Origin: Salticus scenicus
Lineage: Eukaryota > Arthropoda > Arachnida > Araneae > Salticidae
NCBI GenBank assembly: GCA_963930645.1
Contig: OZ005653.1
Location: 215,826,684-215,890,683, forward strand
DNA length: 64,000 nucleotides
Direction of reading: 5' to 3'
Shown here: one piece after another, positions 1 through 12,598 of the stretch
Layout of the letters: the number at the start of each line of letters is the position of its first letter
Numbering within the stretch: the first letter of the stretch is position 1
The notes under the pieces: model-generated
What the model saw: only the letters and a program-made list of their open reading frames with translations
The model's database searches: none
Told to the model about the DNA's origin: nothing
Made by a program: the position numbers and the translations under genes

Positions 1-458
1 ACACCTAATTCGAATTCAAAAATAATTATGCTTAAAATTGTTTAAAAATAATAGTTAATTATAGTTTTCTTAATATATTTTTTAATACAACTGTAATGTA
101 TTTATGGATATTTGTTAATATATATGATTTTACGTGCAATAAACGTAATTTATTTTACGTGAGGATATTTTTAAAACACAATAATTATTCACAAGCAATA
201 TGTTATTAATATTCAGTTTCTTTTTTAAGCATGACGCATCATCAAGAGCAAATTTTAAATGAGATAAATTACTTTTCAATTCAAATGTAATAATAATAAT
301 AATAACAATAATAATAACAATATATTTCTGAAAGGTTTTACGTATTAAAGTTTAACAAATAGTTGAAGTGAAATACACAAAATGATTTAAAACATTCTAA
401 TAAGCAATTATATCAATTTTTAAGGTTTGCATTGTGCTTCAAATACACTTTGTTTTTC

Positions 459-493
<35 letters not shown>

Positions 494-540
494 AGAGGAT
501 TTATAATAAAAAAAATAAAAATTAACTCCTATCTATGTAA

Positions 541-663
541 CTATCCATCTCCATCCATCTCTCTCTCTCTCTCTCTTTCTATTTATCTGTCTCTCTGTCT
601 ATCTATCTATGTATCTATCTATATGTCTATTTATCTACCTTTGTATCTATCTATCTTTATAAG
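541..663. repeat. TATC/CTCT-type microsatellite
   Basis: An irregular run of CTAT, TCTC and TGTC tetranucleotides follows a roughly 30-base A-run. It is a compound simple repeat. The 85-codon frame through it is low-complexity serine/leucine/tyrosine and is not treated as a gene. Confidence 0.85.
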
Positions 664-783
664 AAAATGTTGTTATGTGCGTCTATTTTAGACTAAATTG
701 TTTATGGAATTTTTTGCAAAAGGTTTCGCGTTAGCCGTAGAAATTTTAAAAGAACTGAACTTTTCGATCAAATCAGTAGAATG

Positions 784-786
<3 letters not shown>

Positions 787-873
<87 letters not shown>
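787..873. repeat. (TA)n microsatellite
   Basis: About 43 uninterrupted TA dinucleotides. The strand is irrelevant because the repeat is its own complement. Confidence 0.95.
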
Positions 874-876
<3 letters not shown>

Positions 877-2195
877 CTCAGTATATAGTATTTGTGCAGT
901 TAGGTATTGATTATGTGAACTACTGAAGCTATAGACTTTCTGACAAACACAAGCACAAACAGAAACAATACGAAAAATAAAATTGTTTCCAAATTAACAC
1001 AGTCAGCCACCTTTTAATTTCCTAAAGGAAAATACAAGTAATTTTTATCTATCTATTATTTTCTTGTAACAAAGATTTATTTATTTTTTAATTAAATTTA
1101 TTTATGTACATTTATTATTAAAAGAGCTGTCAAAGGTACATGTTATGGTATATTTTATCGGTTGTTATTTTTTATTATGTATGTATACAATATAATATTT
1201 GGAGTGCGTTTGAATTAAAATATTGCTAGTGTTGTGAATACTAAGCATTGCAGATTGTAAAAGACTAAACAAAATATATTATATTCAGTACTCAATAAAA
1301 TTTTAAGAAAAACATTGAATAATAATAATAATAAAAAAAAACGCAGACATTCTATTACCACGCAATATAATTGTATAAAGAAAGATTACAAATTAAGATG
1401 TAAATTATTCAGTAGGACATATTAATAAATCGAAAAATAATGTAAATAGATTTAGAATAGGATTTGACAAATATTTCTGCGCGATTAGGGCAAGTGCACA
1501 CTGAACCCTTCGTTTGAGTATAGTTCATACATTCGTAAAAATTATTTTGATTTAATTAATATATTTCTCCAAACTTATAACCACTTACCCAAGCCATTCC
1601 TAGAAACTCACCCATTTTGATCAAAATTTAAAGTGGAAACCGCATTCGATCTGTAAAGAAAAAAAAATAAAACAAGAAAACTCATCCTGCATTTGTTTAA
1701 TTTAAAGCAAAATGATAACATACGGATACACAGATCACAGATAAAAACGTGTTCTCTGTATACAGGAAAACTTAAGAGCGGACAATACCTAATCTCGCCA
1801 GCAGCCTTCGCCCATGTTATTCAATGGGAAAATTTGTTCACATAATTACTCATTACGTAATGAATATTTTTCAATTCTGTTTTCACATTTAGAAAATTCA
1901 TAAATGTTAAATTAGTACTTCTTTTCCAAAAATTGATTTTTTTAAATTTTAGTATTAAACTAGTAATTACAGTAAAAACGCAACATTGAAAATTATACCC
2001 CAAATAATATTTTGTCTGCTATGTACCGCTCACGGTGTTAGATTTTTATTGAGAACTTAGAATAGTAACTTTCAACAGAAAAATAATATATTGGTTTGAT
2101 TTGAATCAGTAAACTGTCTATAAATTATGTATTGACCAATTAATATAATTAAATTTAGATGAATAAGTAAGAGTTTAATAAAAAAAAAAGAAAAA

Positions 2196-2351
2196 AAAAT
2201 TAAATGCATTTCTATTATTTTCCAAGTTTTATTCAGTTCTGAATTTTTCAAACGTGTTATTCTCATTTCCCTTTATACCCCAATGGAAATATATATATGT
2301 GTATATATATTTATTTACTTCAGAATATTACAAACATAAATATCTAAAAAT

Positions 2352-2388
<37 letters not shown>

Positions 2389-2804
2389 CCAAAGTTTGCC
2401 TCCAACATGCAGGTAGAGTACAAAAAACGTGATGTTTATCTAGGACACTCATTTAAAATAATATAGATACAGATTTCAATTATTTATGTTTTATTTTAAT
2501 AATAAATAATAAATAATAGAGAAAATTTAAATGCATTTCTATAATTTTCCAAGTTTTATTCAATTTTGAATCTTTCAAACGTATTATTCACATTTCCCTT
2601 TATATCTCAGTGAAAAAATATATTCTTACTTCAGACTATTACAAACTTGAATATCTAAAATAGAACTTTTTTGACTTTCTAAAATTTGCCTCCAACAAGT
2701 GTATAAAGTGCAAAAACTGTAATGTTTATCTAGGACATTCATTTAAAATAATATAGAAACAGCTATATTTTTTATGCTTATTTTAATAATAAATAATAGA
2801 GAAC
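2196..2804. repeat. Diverged tandem duplication, unit about 300-325 bp
   Basis: Two head-to-tail copies, the first starting near 2196 and the second near 2522. Both begin with a segment containing AAATGCATTTCTAT, continue through TTTCCAAGTTTTATTCA, and end with GTTTATCTAGGACA followed by an AATAATAGAGA-like tail. The first copy carries an expanded T-run at 2356-2383. No coding potential was recognised. Confidence 0.75.
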
Positions 2805-2865
2805 GGGCTTGGAAACATTTTCCTAATAAATTCTATTTATTTGTCACCATATATTTTGAAATATA

Positions 2866-3800
2866 GCCTTTCTATTTTATGATTGCTTTGAAAATCGAAA
2901 GAAAGGTGGAACTGAACAGGGGACGTTATGGATATCTTGGTGTGCTTTATATATGAAAAAATTATTATTTTTAGAATAAAACTCAATTATATTTACGCTC
3001 TTTAATATATTATACATTCGAAGAACCTCAGACGTTACACCTGACACTGAAAGCATAAAATTCACTTTTTAAAACAAGATATTCCATACTTGTCTAAAAT
3101 CTTCAAAAGGTTTGAAAATACAGCTATCGTGTTTCTAGTATATGTATGATTTATCTGTTTATCTTAAAGATCTGCTTATCTTATGATAAATCTGTTTATC
3201 TTTATGAAATATACGACTTGTTCGTTTTAAACAGGACTTCGTCTGAAGCATTATTGCTTTGGATACGCACACAGCCAGATATTAAATGAAAAATACATGA
3301 ATAAAGTATGATATAGTAGGCTGAATTATAGGGTAAAGTGGTAAAGTAGGATAGCTTTTATATCTTAGGATTGATTTGAAAATAGAAAAAAATCATAACT
3401 GAAAATAGAGTGTTATGGAAATCTTGATGCATTTTATACATGCAAAAATAAATTTTTTTTTAAATATAATTCGAGTGTAGATATGTTCTTTAAATTATTA
3501 CACATTGGAAGATTTTTAGTTACTATACCTTACATTAAAAAAACAGAAAGTTACTTTTAAGAACAAGGTATTCCATACATGTCAAAAAACTTCTAAAGAT
3601 TTGAAATACAGCAATCGTGTTTCTAGTATGTCTATGGTTTATCTGTTTATCTTAATGATCTACTTATCTTATGATATATCTGTTTATCATAATAATAAAT
3701 GTGACTTGGTCGGTTTTAACAGGGCTTCATCTGGAGCATTATTGCTTTGGATACGTAAACAAAAATGTATTAAAAGAAAAATAGATCACACATGAATAAA
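2866..3800. repeat. Diverged tandem duplication, unit about 470 bp
   Basis: The first copy is about 2866-3313 and the second about 3346-3800. Shared landmarks in order are a TTGAAAAT...GAAA segment, AAGGTATTCCATAC or close variants, ATCGTGTTTCTAGTAT, TTTATCTGTTTATCTTAA, and GCATTATTGCTTTGGATACG. It directly follows another tandem duplication, so this flank has been copied twice. Neither copy shows a sustained conserved reading frame. Confidence 0.75.
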
Positions 3801-5993
3801 ATGTAAATAACAACATTGGTATAACTTAAAAAAAAAGGATGCACATGCACATTCATATTTAAAATCCTAACATGCATGTGTTTGTTGGATTATCTTCTGT
3901 ATTTTTGCTTTTGTTTCTAAATAATAATAATAAAAATAAAAACGTTTAGAAATGCATCTATTAATGCATCTATATCTTGCTATATGAATGTACATTAACT
4001 AAAATGCCTTCTTTTTTTTTTTTTTTTTTTTTATTTATTTACAAATGTTATTATTAAGCTCGATGTCTGAAATAATAAATATTATTATTATTATTATTAT
4101 TACCTAGTGAGTAGCTTAAACGTATTTTTTTGTTCTTTGAGCAATTTTCTTATTAATTTATTTACAATTCAAATATGAAGTGTATAATTATCTTAACTTG
4201 TTTTTTAAGTATGGAGATCTCATGTTATAGAACTGGTCTTATCTTTAAAGGCAAAATCATATATTTTTTTTCAAGCTTGAATAAATATATTTTTAGAATA
4301 TTATAAAGAACATGCAGTGAAAACAACATTATTTTAATTCAAATTACAGTTTCTTCTAGTATGTAGAAGAATCCTAAAATGGACTAAAAAATAATTTCTT
4401 AGACCATTGATAAGTACCTAAATATTAAAAGTCCAACTGCATTTTTTTTAAAAAATCAATGTTATATTTTGAATCACGATGGAAATATCATGTTATCCTT
4501 CAACGAAATAAACAATACATCCAAACATGAAAAAAAAAATATATATATATAGTTATAAATATATAAATTAATGTTTCTGGCAATATTAGTTGACAAGTTG
4601 CAATCGATAGATATAATTTTCGTTCTGACAAATACTCAGCCGAGCGTAAAACTACTTGAAATATGAAGTCTTTATTTCTGCTGAAGAAACAGAAAATGTC
4701 AGTCGAAATACTTCTTTATCGTATCAGAATTGCGTAACAATTGCAACATAGAATATTACGAAAATAACATCATTCATTTCTATCGATAATCTGTTCTGGT
4801 AAAGAATTATTACGAAATATCGTTAAAGTGTTAGTATTTTTGCATCATTTAAACATTTTACGAAAATGTTGTAATTGTAGAAAAAAAAATGATAAAGTAA
4901 AATAGATAACCATAAAATTTGTAAAGAAAAATGATAATGTGAAATACCGTAAATATAAATGTTTTCAAATTATATTTTTAAGTATTAACAAAAAAAAGCA
5001 TATACGATAACGAATATATCATAAATGTAAAATTATATTACTTTTTTTTTTTTCATTTTTTTAAAAGTAATAACAGCAGAAAATTGGCACATTTCAAGAA
5101 CTAAAACATTGACGTGAGAATTAAAAAGACAGAGAACAACAAATTAATGAAATAAGTATATTAAGACATTATCACGATACATTTTATATAATTGTTAAAT
5201 CTTTATCTTTAAAAAACTTTTTAGTAAAATTTAAAAGTGCTTATCGTTGTAATTCTTTTAAGTTTTACATATTCAATACTTTTACGCTTGTATATATGTA
5301 TGTCCATATTCATATATTTCATATAAAACATTGTTATATCGGGATAAAAAAAAAGAAGGCTTTCTTTTTATTACTTTCAACATATAACTTTTAATATTTT
5401 TAAATCCTCTTATTCTTTACGTACGCATTAAAAAAAAAAAAAAAAAAGAATAAATAAACAGATAAAAAAACCCCATTAACTTTTTTTTCTTTTAATTTTA
5501 CGTTTCCTGTGATGCACAGTCTTTCCGAACGCTGCTGTTACGAGTACGATTGAGGGAATGATTAAATCATGCACAAAAATTACAGGCCTTAACGTTGCGA
5601 ATTACCAGCCAATTCCTCAGTTTGCTCAATGTTTACTGAAACGTAAAGAAGTATAGTCAGGATAAAGTGTATCTATATTATTCACAGAAGAGGTTTTTCT
5701 CCTTTAGAAAGGCTAACTTGCGCAAAACCATCTGCAAATATCCATAAATTCACACAATAGTGCATATTTACGCACTGAATTTCTATTAGTACCTGTATAA
5801 ATGTAAATACTTGAGTGTTTTGTGATCGGCCAAGTGGTGGTAAATACTAGCAATTTTTATAAAAGTTCATACAGAAATAAGTACTAACATTAAATATTTT
5901 GTGAGCACATATTAAAGCTGAAATGTCATTCAAGAGGACAGAGTATCATCATCCCATTTAGTAGCGGTTATGATAAACACTTTAGACACTTAC
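3801..5993. other. Non-coding AT-rich stretch, possibly intronic
   Basis: T-runs near 4011-4032, ATT repeats near 4081-4103 and scattered A-runs. No gene, RNA or element was recognised. If the exon at 5994-6151 is real, this is its downstream intron, because that exon reads toward lower coordinates. Confidence 0.5.
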
Positions 5994-6151
5994 GAGAAAT
6001 TGATCGGTGCAAGGGGGGATATCTTGGCAGTTATTATCCTCCGACAAATGGAATTCTTTTTTGGCTTCATTTAAAATATATGATTTGTGAGATCCTAACT
6101 GATCCGCATAAGGATTTTTGTTGTCAGGACAAATGTTACAAGCACCCACAT
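5994..6151 (-). CDS. Candidate internal coding exon, cysteine-containing protein of unknown identity
   Basis: On the minus strand a pyrimidine-rich acceptor (TTTGTCTTTTAG) ends just before 6151 and a strong donor (GTAAGTGTC) starts at 5993. The 158 bases between hold 52 whole codons after two leading bases, so the exon starts in phase 2 and ends in phase 0. The translation is rich in charged and polar residues, unlike the surrounding AT-run frames. It begins VGACNICPDNKNPYADQLG and ends NNCQDIPPCTDQFL, with four cysteines including a CxxC. I do not recognise the family; the cysteine spacing would suit an extracellular domain, which is inference. Partner exons were not found, so large introns are implied. 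A coincidental open frame remains possible. Confidence 0.5.
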
Positions 6152-7528
6152 CTAAAAGACAAACGGTGTTTTGGGTAACGTCTGATTCTCACTATTATGT
6201 GTGAGCGTGTATGGGACCTGCATTATTGACTGTCTTCGTTAGTTTGAACAGTTTCCGTCATTGTGTTCTTACATACCCCACTTACATTACTAACCACTTA
6301 TATTACTAATAATAATGATAATAATAATAATAATATATATATATGTCGTATGTCATTTTGGTGCTGCCAGTTTTATTGCTCTATATGGTGTTAATGTAAA
6401 AAATAGTGTCTGTTTCAATGTGTTCCATCATTGCTTTAAGATTTTAACTTCGAGTTAAAAACATTTCTTGTATAATTACCTGGTGACAGTAAAAGTCAGT
6501 TTCATTTAGAAAAGGTATTGCTGATCGATTTTAAATTTTCATACATGTCCCCTGTCTATATTTTAGGATGCATTTTTCCTTTTAGAGGTGTGTTAGAGAT
6601 TTTCTGAGGGACCATAAAATGAATTTTTATACTTTTCGCGGAAGTTTTTTTGGTAGCAGCACTTAAGAACAAATAAAACAATATCACTGGACTGTCGATA
6701 ATGTCTGAAACCAATATGTAAGCTATTGAAACTTATTTCTAATGTGTTTCATAGGTTCTGATGACAGTTCTCGATCTTGTATTAATTAATTTCTTGTTTT
6801 TATTTGCAGGGTGGAAGGGGAGGACATATAAATATAAGAATTGTATACTCTTTCTTATCATTAATAAGGGATGCACAGACGACTTTTTTATTATTATTAT
6901 TATTTTCGTACCACTATTGGCAAAGCACTAAATTTATGAAGACACAATGCGTATTTACCTCAAAAGAGATTTTAAATTTTATTTTTTGGAAATAGTTGTG
7001 GGAAAAGAATGGAAAAAAATCTCAGCTATGGCAGTCCTGTTAAAATAATGAAATGATTTGGAAACGGTAAAATTATGATATATTTAGAAAATTAAAAAAA
7101 TTATTACAATCAGAATGTTCATAGCAGTGTTCTCACTGTTTTACAAAAAATGCAAAATAAAAATTATACACAATGTCGACTACAAAATTATTTTCCATAT
7201 CTCTATAATGTATATCAATAATCGTGTGATATTATACCATACACATTGACAATTATATATATATATAACCAAAAAATAAATTGTAGCACTGTCACCTACC
7301 ATCTGAACCACACACACGCACACGCAAACAGTCATTTCAAAAGTTTAAGAGCAGTAGCCGATTTTTTCAGTGTTTTAACACATTGCATCATTTGCGCAGA
7401 TTATTGCGTCATCTCATGTTCTGATTGCATCAGACTTCTTTTACTGCTGTAAATAAAGGGGCCTGGCACGTTTATCGCCAGTTGTTTGTTGGATTTTATC
7501 GTAGACGGTTCTGTTTGTAATTATTGGA
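6152..7528. other. Non-coding stretch, TA and AAT microsatellites
   Basis: Contains an AAT run near 6308-6335 and a TA run near 7253-7266. The acceptor-like TTTTTATTTGCAG before 6810 is followed by a frame that becomes low-complexity and was not accepted as an exon. Nothing else is supported. Confidence 0.4.
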
Positions 7529-7687
7529 ATGGGTAAAAAACCTTCACTTATTGTTATAAAAAGGTCGGAAATATTGACATTGCATAGAATTGGATTTTCT
7601 GAACGTCAAATAAGTTCGAGAGTAAATGTGAGCAAGACAGCTGTACATCAAGCTGTAAATTTAAAATTTCGGAAAAGTTTGTCATAA
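7529..7687 (+). pseudogene. Tc1-like transposase, N-terminal fragment only
   Basis: A 52-codon frame begins MGKKPSLIVIKRSEILTLHR and continues with FSERQISSRVNVSKTAVHQ. That is the first helix-turn-helix of Tc1-family transposases, which bind the terminal inverted repeats of their element. The frame starts at ATG, as full-length family members do, and stops after about 50 codons at TAA. Members of the family normally run to about 340 residues with a DDE catalytic domain, and no catalytic part follows here. The flanks show no recognisable inverted repeats, so this is a truncated, dead copy. Confidence 0.75.
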
Positions 7688-7879
7688 TACATCATAAATA
7701 AATAAAACAGTAATATGAATGTTAGATATACTTATCTATATTTATATTTAAAATCTGGGTTATTTAAAAAGATTTATATACCCGGGGATTCCCCCTATCC
7801 CCCCTAAAAATAAAAGAAAAGCAATAGAAATAAAAATACGTATATTGTTCAAAAAGGAATGACAGTAGTTTTACGGTTT

Positions 7880-8090
7880 AAGTCTGATTGTCTACGTTAG
7901 GGTCCTAGGCCTATGGGTGGTATGCCCTCGATGTAGGCCTTTCTAAGGGGTCCTAGCCCGTATATACGCGATTTTTAGCGAAAACCACGGAAAATTCCGC
8001 ACGGCTAGGTCGATGAGCGATACCTGGGTCGAACCAGGAACTTCAAATTTACCAACTTTGACCCCAAAACCGCTCGGCCGATGGTGGACT
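7880..8090 (-). mobile_element. tRNA-derived SINE
   Basis: Read on the minus strand from 8090, the sequence starts with a tRNA-like head. An A-box-like block (CGGCCGAGCGG, around 8070-8080) is followed about 33 bases later by a B box (GGTTCGACCCAGG, 8024-8036). These are internal RNA polymerase III promoter boxes. The segment after the B box does not pair with the 5' end as an acceptor stem would, so it is not a working tRNA gene. It continues into an unrelated GC-richer body of about 130 bp with a GCGGAATTTTCCG motif. That head-body layout is typical of SINEs. The 3' boundary is uncertain. Confidence 0.7.
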
Positions 8091-8129
8091 AGTAATGGCA
8101 GTAGAACTATGAGGTTTTACCTAAAATGT

Positions 8130-8755
8130 AGAAAACAATGGGATTTTTTAGTATAAAAAATATTAGTTACATTTATCACCAAAAGATGACACTATATTCA
8201 CAGTATCCTCTCATATTTTAACTACTTCCGTCTCATTAAATGATGCCATATTACTGTTACTGATTAATTTGACTTATTTACATATGTTTTCAGATGTTAG
8301 CGAATATTAAATTAATTATATATTGCTTTTCATTGTTATTAATCTTTCTGAAATGAAAGTCATGTTATTGCTAGGAGATAAAGTATTGTTAGATATATTT
8401 TATTATGCAAATTCCTAATGGGCAATGCCCTTACGGCCATTCTCATAAATAGTGGTTGCCATTTTGAACTTTTTAAATCGTAGTTGAGTTGTTGAATGTA
8501 CTGCGCCATTGTAAAAAGCTAATTTTACAATTAAAGAGCCACTTGATGGAGAAAATTTAGTCTAACTTCGCAATGAATCTTTTGTGACTTAAAAAGAATC
8601 TCGTGTTTTTCTGTACATTTTAGTTAAGCGCATGCAGCTGGTAAAATGCGTTTTCTGTGCAATGTTTCTACGTCTGTCATATTAAACACATCCTTTTTAA
8701 ATCCATTAAAAACGTATAAAAATCTTAAAATATGATATAAAATCCTCTTTTGAAT
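8130..8755 (+). mobile_element. Non-autonomous DNA element, copy 1 (same family as 19739-20485)
   Basis: Shares a series of blocks in the same order and orientation with 19739-20485. These include CAGTATCCTCTCATATT, TTTCAGATGTTA, a CCAATG/CTAATG...GCAA block with GGCCATTCTCAT, and GTTGAATGTAC followed by the ACTTGATGGAGAA region. The match covers roughly 570 bp with many substitutions. No open frame is shared, so the element is non-coding. The ends are eroded here, and the inverted termini visible in the other copy are not clear. Confidence 0.6.
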
Positions 8756-10482
8756 AATTTCTAATTTCATACAACAAGGAAAATTTCATGCGAAATAAAT
8801 ATGTAATTTTGCTTTCGACTACCTGCTCAAAATTGAAGAAAATAAAGCATTCATTACAGAAATTTTTAGAAGAAAATTATTTAATTATTATTCATTGGTT
8901 GTCATGTTATCATAACCATCACATTTTTGCACGAATCTAAATATAATTCTAGAATTTATCCGTTCTTTATTTTTGTGTTACATTAAAAATGTTAATATGC
9001 AGTTGATTAAAAATTAGAAGAAAGGTAATAAAACTATACGAAAAAAATAGCTTTTTACAAATCATGATTTGTATAATATGATTCATATTGATTTTGCTAA
9101 TGAGCTTCATTAGACCATAATGCAATTCGTAGGAATTTATTTCTCCAGTTCTTCTTAATTACAACGATAAATTATTATAATCCTTTAACAGACACATAAT
9201 TATTATCCATGTAAATGCCGTTTATTGCATTGCATTTACAAATGAGATTAACATAAGTATAATCTTAAATAGCAATTTGGTGTATATTTTATATTCAATA
9301 CATTTTTCAATTTCTCCGTTCAAGGAAACTAATTTTAGTTCAATAATGAAAAGTTTAATAAAAATATGGTCAAAATAAAATAATGAATCTAAAGCAATTG
9401 TATTAATTTTTTTAACACTGGCAACTTTGATATCTGATTTTAAAAATTTTAATTTGATTTTATATATTGTTAATTAAAATAGATAATTTAATTTTTATAG
9501 TGTAGCAATTTTAACTACAACCTTCCAATATTAAGCATTATATATATTAAACTCCAGTTCTAGAGAGTTTTAAAGACGTAAGAATTATTACAATAAAAAT
9601 ACATTAAAATAGTGAATTCAATTATTAACGAAATTGCTCATTTGTAGAACATTTATTGATTAATCGGAATTCGTCTCGATATTAATTTTTCTTATTAGAA
9701 AAGTTCAGTTGGTGACATGATATGTATTACTCTCTGAGTTTGGTGTCCGAAAGACATATGGATAAAGACTATTTTTTTTTTTTTTTTGTCTTGATTCATT
9801 GCTGGGTTGTGTTAAGGATTTGTTGAAATTTAATTGAATCCTTTTAAAATTCGGGTTTTGTCGCAAGATAAGAACATGCACTGTATTTTTAGCTTGAATT
9901 AGCTATAGAGTTTTCCGAAATCTCGCCATCTCTCTGCTCTAAAATGGACATGTTCCTGACGATGGAATTCCTCTACTTTTGATTATTTCCAATTCCAAGT
10001 CTCGTTTCTAGTTACATTTTTTTCATATTTTTATAAAATTATTGGTTTCCATTTGATAATTTTCTTGAATATCGCAGAATAAAAATCACACCTTGTTGGA
10101 CTTAGTGTTATGGCCCTAATTGAAAACATTAGAGTAAGTAATTTAAAATACATTTATCTATTAATTGATATATTGTATATGAGAATCATAGAAAAAAAGA
10201 GTTCTAACATTTAAATTGAATTAAAATAGCTTTTATTCATGCGTTGTTGTTATTAACCATGTATATATTAATTGCTAAATTTTATCACATTCTTAAATAT
10301 TTTTAATTAATTAAATTAATTATTATTATTATTAATGAATTATATTAGGTATTAAAATTACTAATTAATTATATTTATTCATATAAGGTACAGCAATATT
10401 ATTTTCGTAGAATACTGAAATTTGATATTTTGTTGTAATTGCACGTTTTTGTGCTCCCAATTGCAAAAAAAAAAAAAAAAAA
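8756..10482. other. Non-coding stretch with one dispersed repeat
   Basis: No gene was recognised. The segment near 9840-9990 resembles, in inverted orientation, 53150-53310; both contain TTTTGTCGCAAGATA and a CCTGAYGATGGAAT block. This is probably an unclassified dispersed repeat. The remainder is AT-rich sequence with homopolymer runs. Confidence 0.4.
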
Positions 10483-10483
10483 A

Positions 10484-12480
10484 AAAAAGGGGGGAATTAG
10501 GGGCTAGTTGTAACAAGGGTAAGATATAAACCGAAGTTTACGGAATAGTTTGTAACATTTTTTATTAGATATTTTGATAAACACGATCCTTAATACGTGC
10601 CTTGTTATGTAAGCTCAATCAGTGCTCCGCAGAAACGGTTAATGGGAGGGAGAGGTTGTGTACAATTACATGTGCTACGTTTTAGCTAGTTAGTGGAAAA
10701 GAAAAAAACATGTTTCGTAAATTTTGATTATATTTTTATGAGCTATTTTGTCTATGTATTAAATTATAAAAAGCATGTTTAATTGTTTGTATATATCATT
10801 TATATTTTTTATACAGGAACAAAAAGGCCCAAAATCATACGATGGGTTAAGTTGAAACATGTTACATGCAAATTGAAACTTTCACCTTGTGTTTTGATTT
10901 ATGTAATGAGACTTTTTACTTTAAATTTTAACAAGAACAAAATCATTTATGCGTCATTTTATGAATATCTTTTCTTGTTTTAGAATAAGGAACTACAAAA
11001 GGAAGTTGAAAGAGCTTTAAAGCATCATGATATATGCGAGTTAGGTACAGTTGAAATCCGAAAAAATGTATTGGAAAAGATTTTTAGAGAATTAATAATC
11101 TGGTGTGTCACTCACACGACTTTCTCTTACCCTAAAATTTAATGCTATAAATACAGGTTGGAGATTAAGAGGTAAGATGATGATTTATGTAAATCTATGT
11201 TAAACAATTCAAATTAGGCTTCAGAAGAGTTTTACATGAAAATTAATTCTGTGTGAGGGGAAAGTCCATTTTATTCTCAATATATAAAAAAAAAGAAAAA
11301 AAAAAAGTTTTGTTTTCGTTAAAATTGAAAAAAATCGATAACTTTGTTTTAAATTATCGCAGATCGATGGTTCAACCATTCGTTTTAAAGGTATTGGCGA
11401 GCTCTTCTGAAAGATGCCCATCATGAAAATTTACTCCCCTCGAGGGGGGACTTCCTCCCCCGGGGGGGGAGGCGAGGCTCCTACATATACACAATTTTTT
11501 TCCCAGGTGAATATCTCTATTACAAAATATATATATTCGTTTCATTTGGTTTAGTGCAGTCTATAGACGTTAAACAATACTTACCTGCAATTTCCCACGT
11601 TAAACAATACTTACCTGCGATTTTCCCCATAGACGTAATGTATTAGAATTCTCTTGATTGTCCCTGTACACGAACCATTTGCTTGATGTTAACGAAAAGC
11701 TTACTGTAGCATCCCTATATGATAGACATTTAGAATACCAAGTTTGAACTTTCTGCCATAATTCGTTTTTGAGATATGCTGATAACAGACAGACAGACAG
11801 ACATACAGACAGACACACAGACATACAGACATACACACAGACCATTTGCTAAAAACATGATTTTCGTATTCAGGGGACCTCAAAACGTGTAAATATAACA
11901 AAATCTCGCGTTCGAAAATTTGACCCAAAAACAATACTTTCTCTACCTTATGGGTAAGAGAAAGTAAAAAGTAAAAAGGAACAAATGCATGAAGAGAAAG
12001 ATAAGGGAAATGAGAACGTTAAGGGAAGAAATTCTGGAAGAAAGCGAAAGGATAAAAATATAAAGAAATTGATTTTGGCTCCAGATACAGATTTCGAATC
12101 AGAAGAGTAGTTCTGCTAAGCTTGCACAAATGCATAGAGGTTCTGTGAGACAGAAGAATGAAATAATTGCTTAATTTTCGGATTGTGGGCATGGGTTAAA
12201 TATGCGAAAGGAATAATAAATCATTTTATTGTATGAATTGAATTTCTGACTTAAGACTGTCTTTTATATTGATTAGTTATATAACTTTCTCATCATTTTA
12301 ATATAACCCTCTTGATATAAGTTATTGTTTACTATACCTAGAAGGTATAATTTAATACCAGAAATTAATTTTATTTTGTTATTAAATTAATAAATGATTA
12401 GTAATCAAAAACATTTTGAAAAATTGCCTTTTTTTTTTTTTTTTTTTGTTATTATTTCCCTCAATCTCTTACAATTTGAC
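10484..12480 (+). pseudogene. Broken DNA-transposon-like gene, interrupted by another repeat
   Basis: Two coding-quality fragments lie either side of a repeat copy. The first (10984-11103) follows a TTCTTGTTTTAG acceptor-like site and reads NKELQKEVERALKHHDICEL and onward, a charged helical sequence. The second (11973-12110) reads KKEQMHEEKDKGNENVKGRN and ends with a basic then acidic tail and a TAG stop. Such basic/acidic tails occur in pogo/Tigger-type transposases. Imperfect inverted flanks, with GGGCTAGTTGTAACA near 10501 and GTGGGTCAAATTGTAA on the opposite strand near 12468-12483, fit this. The catalytic domain is not seen, so the family is a guess. Confidence 0.35.
11104..11972 (-). 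mobile_element. Dispersed repeat, copy A, inserted in a broken transposon gene
   Basis: Reverse-complement match to copy B at 15421-16651. Read on the minus strand it starts with a TACTTTCTCTTACCCATAAG hairpin-like end and passes through ACACGTTTTGAGGTCCCCTG. It then contains a GTCT/TGTC simple repeat, then CTTACCTCTTAATCTCCAAC, and ends near AGTCGTGTGAGTGACACAC. It carries no open frame other than translations of the simple repeat. The host coding frame on both sides supports insertion into an older element. Confidence 0.65.
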
Positions 12481-12538
12481 CCACGTGCGGAGCAAATTGT
12501 AACACGCAAATTATTTTGAAAAAATATCTTTTGTGCTT

Positions 12539-12598
<60 letters not shown>

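Larger units (their letters stand above)
1..2195. other. AT-rich non-coding stretch with microsatellites
   Basis: No convincing gene was found on either strand. The stretch holds an A-run near 463-491, a CTAT/TATC microsatellite, a long TA tract and short AAT repeats. The only long open frames are translations of these low-complexity tracts. Confidence 0.6.

Noticed and set aside
434..691. 85-codon open frame at the left edge
   Set aside because: It is the translation of an A-run plus a TATC microsatellite: poly-Lys followed by Ser/Leu/Tyr repeats.
6804..6995. Plus-strand exon after the TTTTTATTTGCAG acceptor
   Set aside because: The frame quickly becomes a translation of ATT repeats and no donor follows.
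8012..8090. Functional tRNA gene
   Set aside because: A and B boxes are present but the sequence after the T-arm does not pair with the 5' end, so no acceptor stem can form; a SINE explains it better.
11600..11934. Overlapping Cys/Val/Ser-rich frames
   Set aside because: They read through a GTCT/TGTC simple repeat inside dispersed repeat copy A; two frames are equally open.
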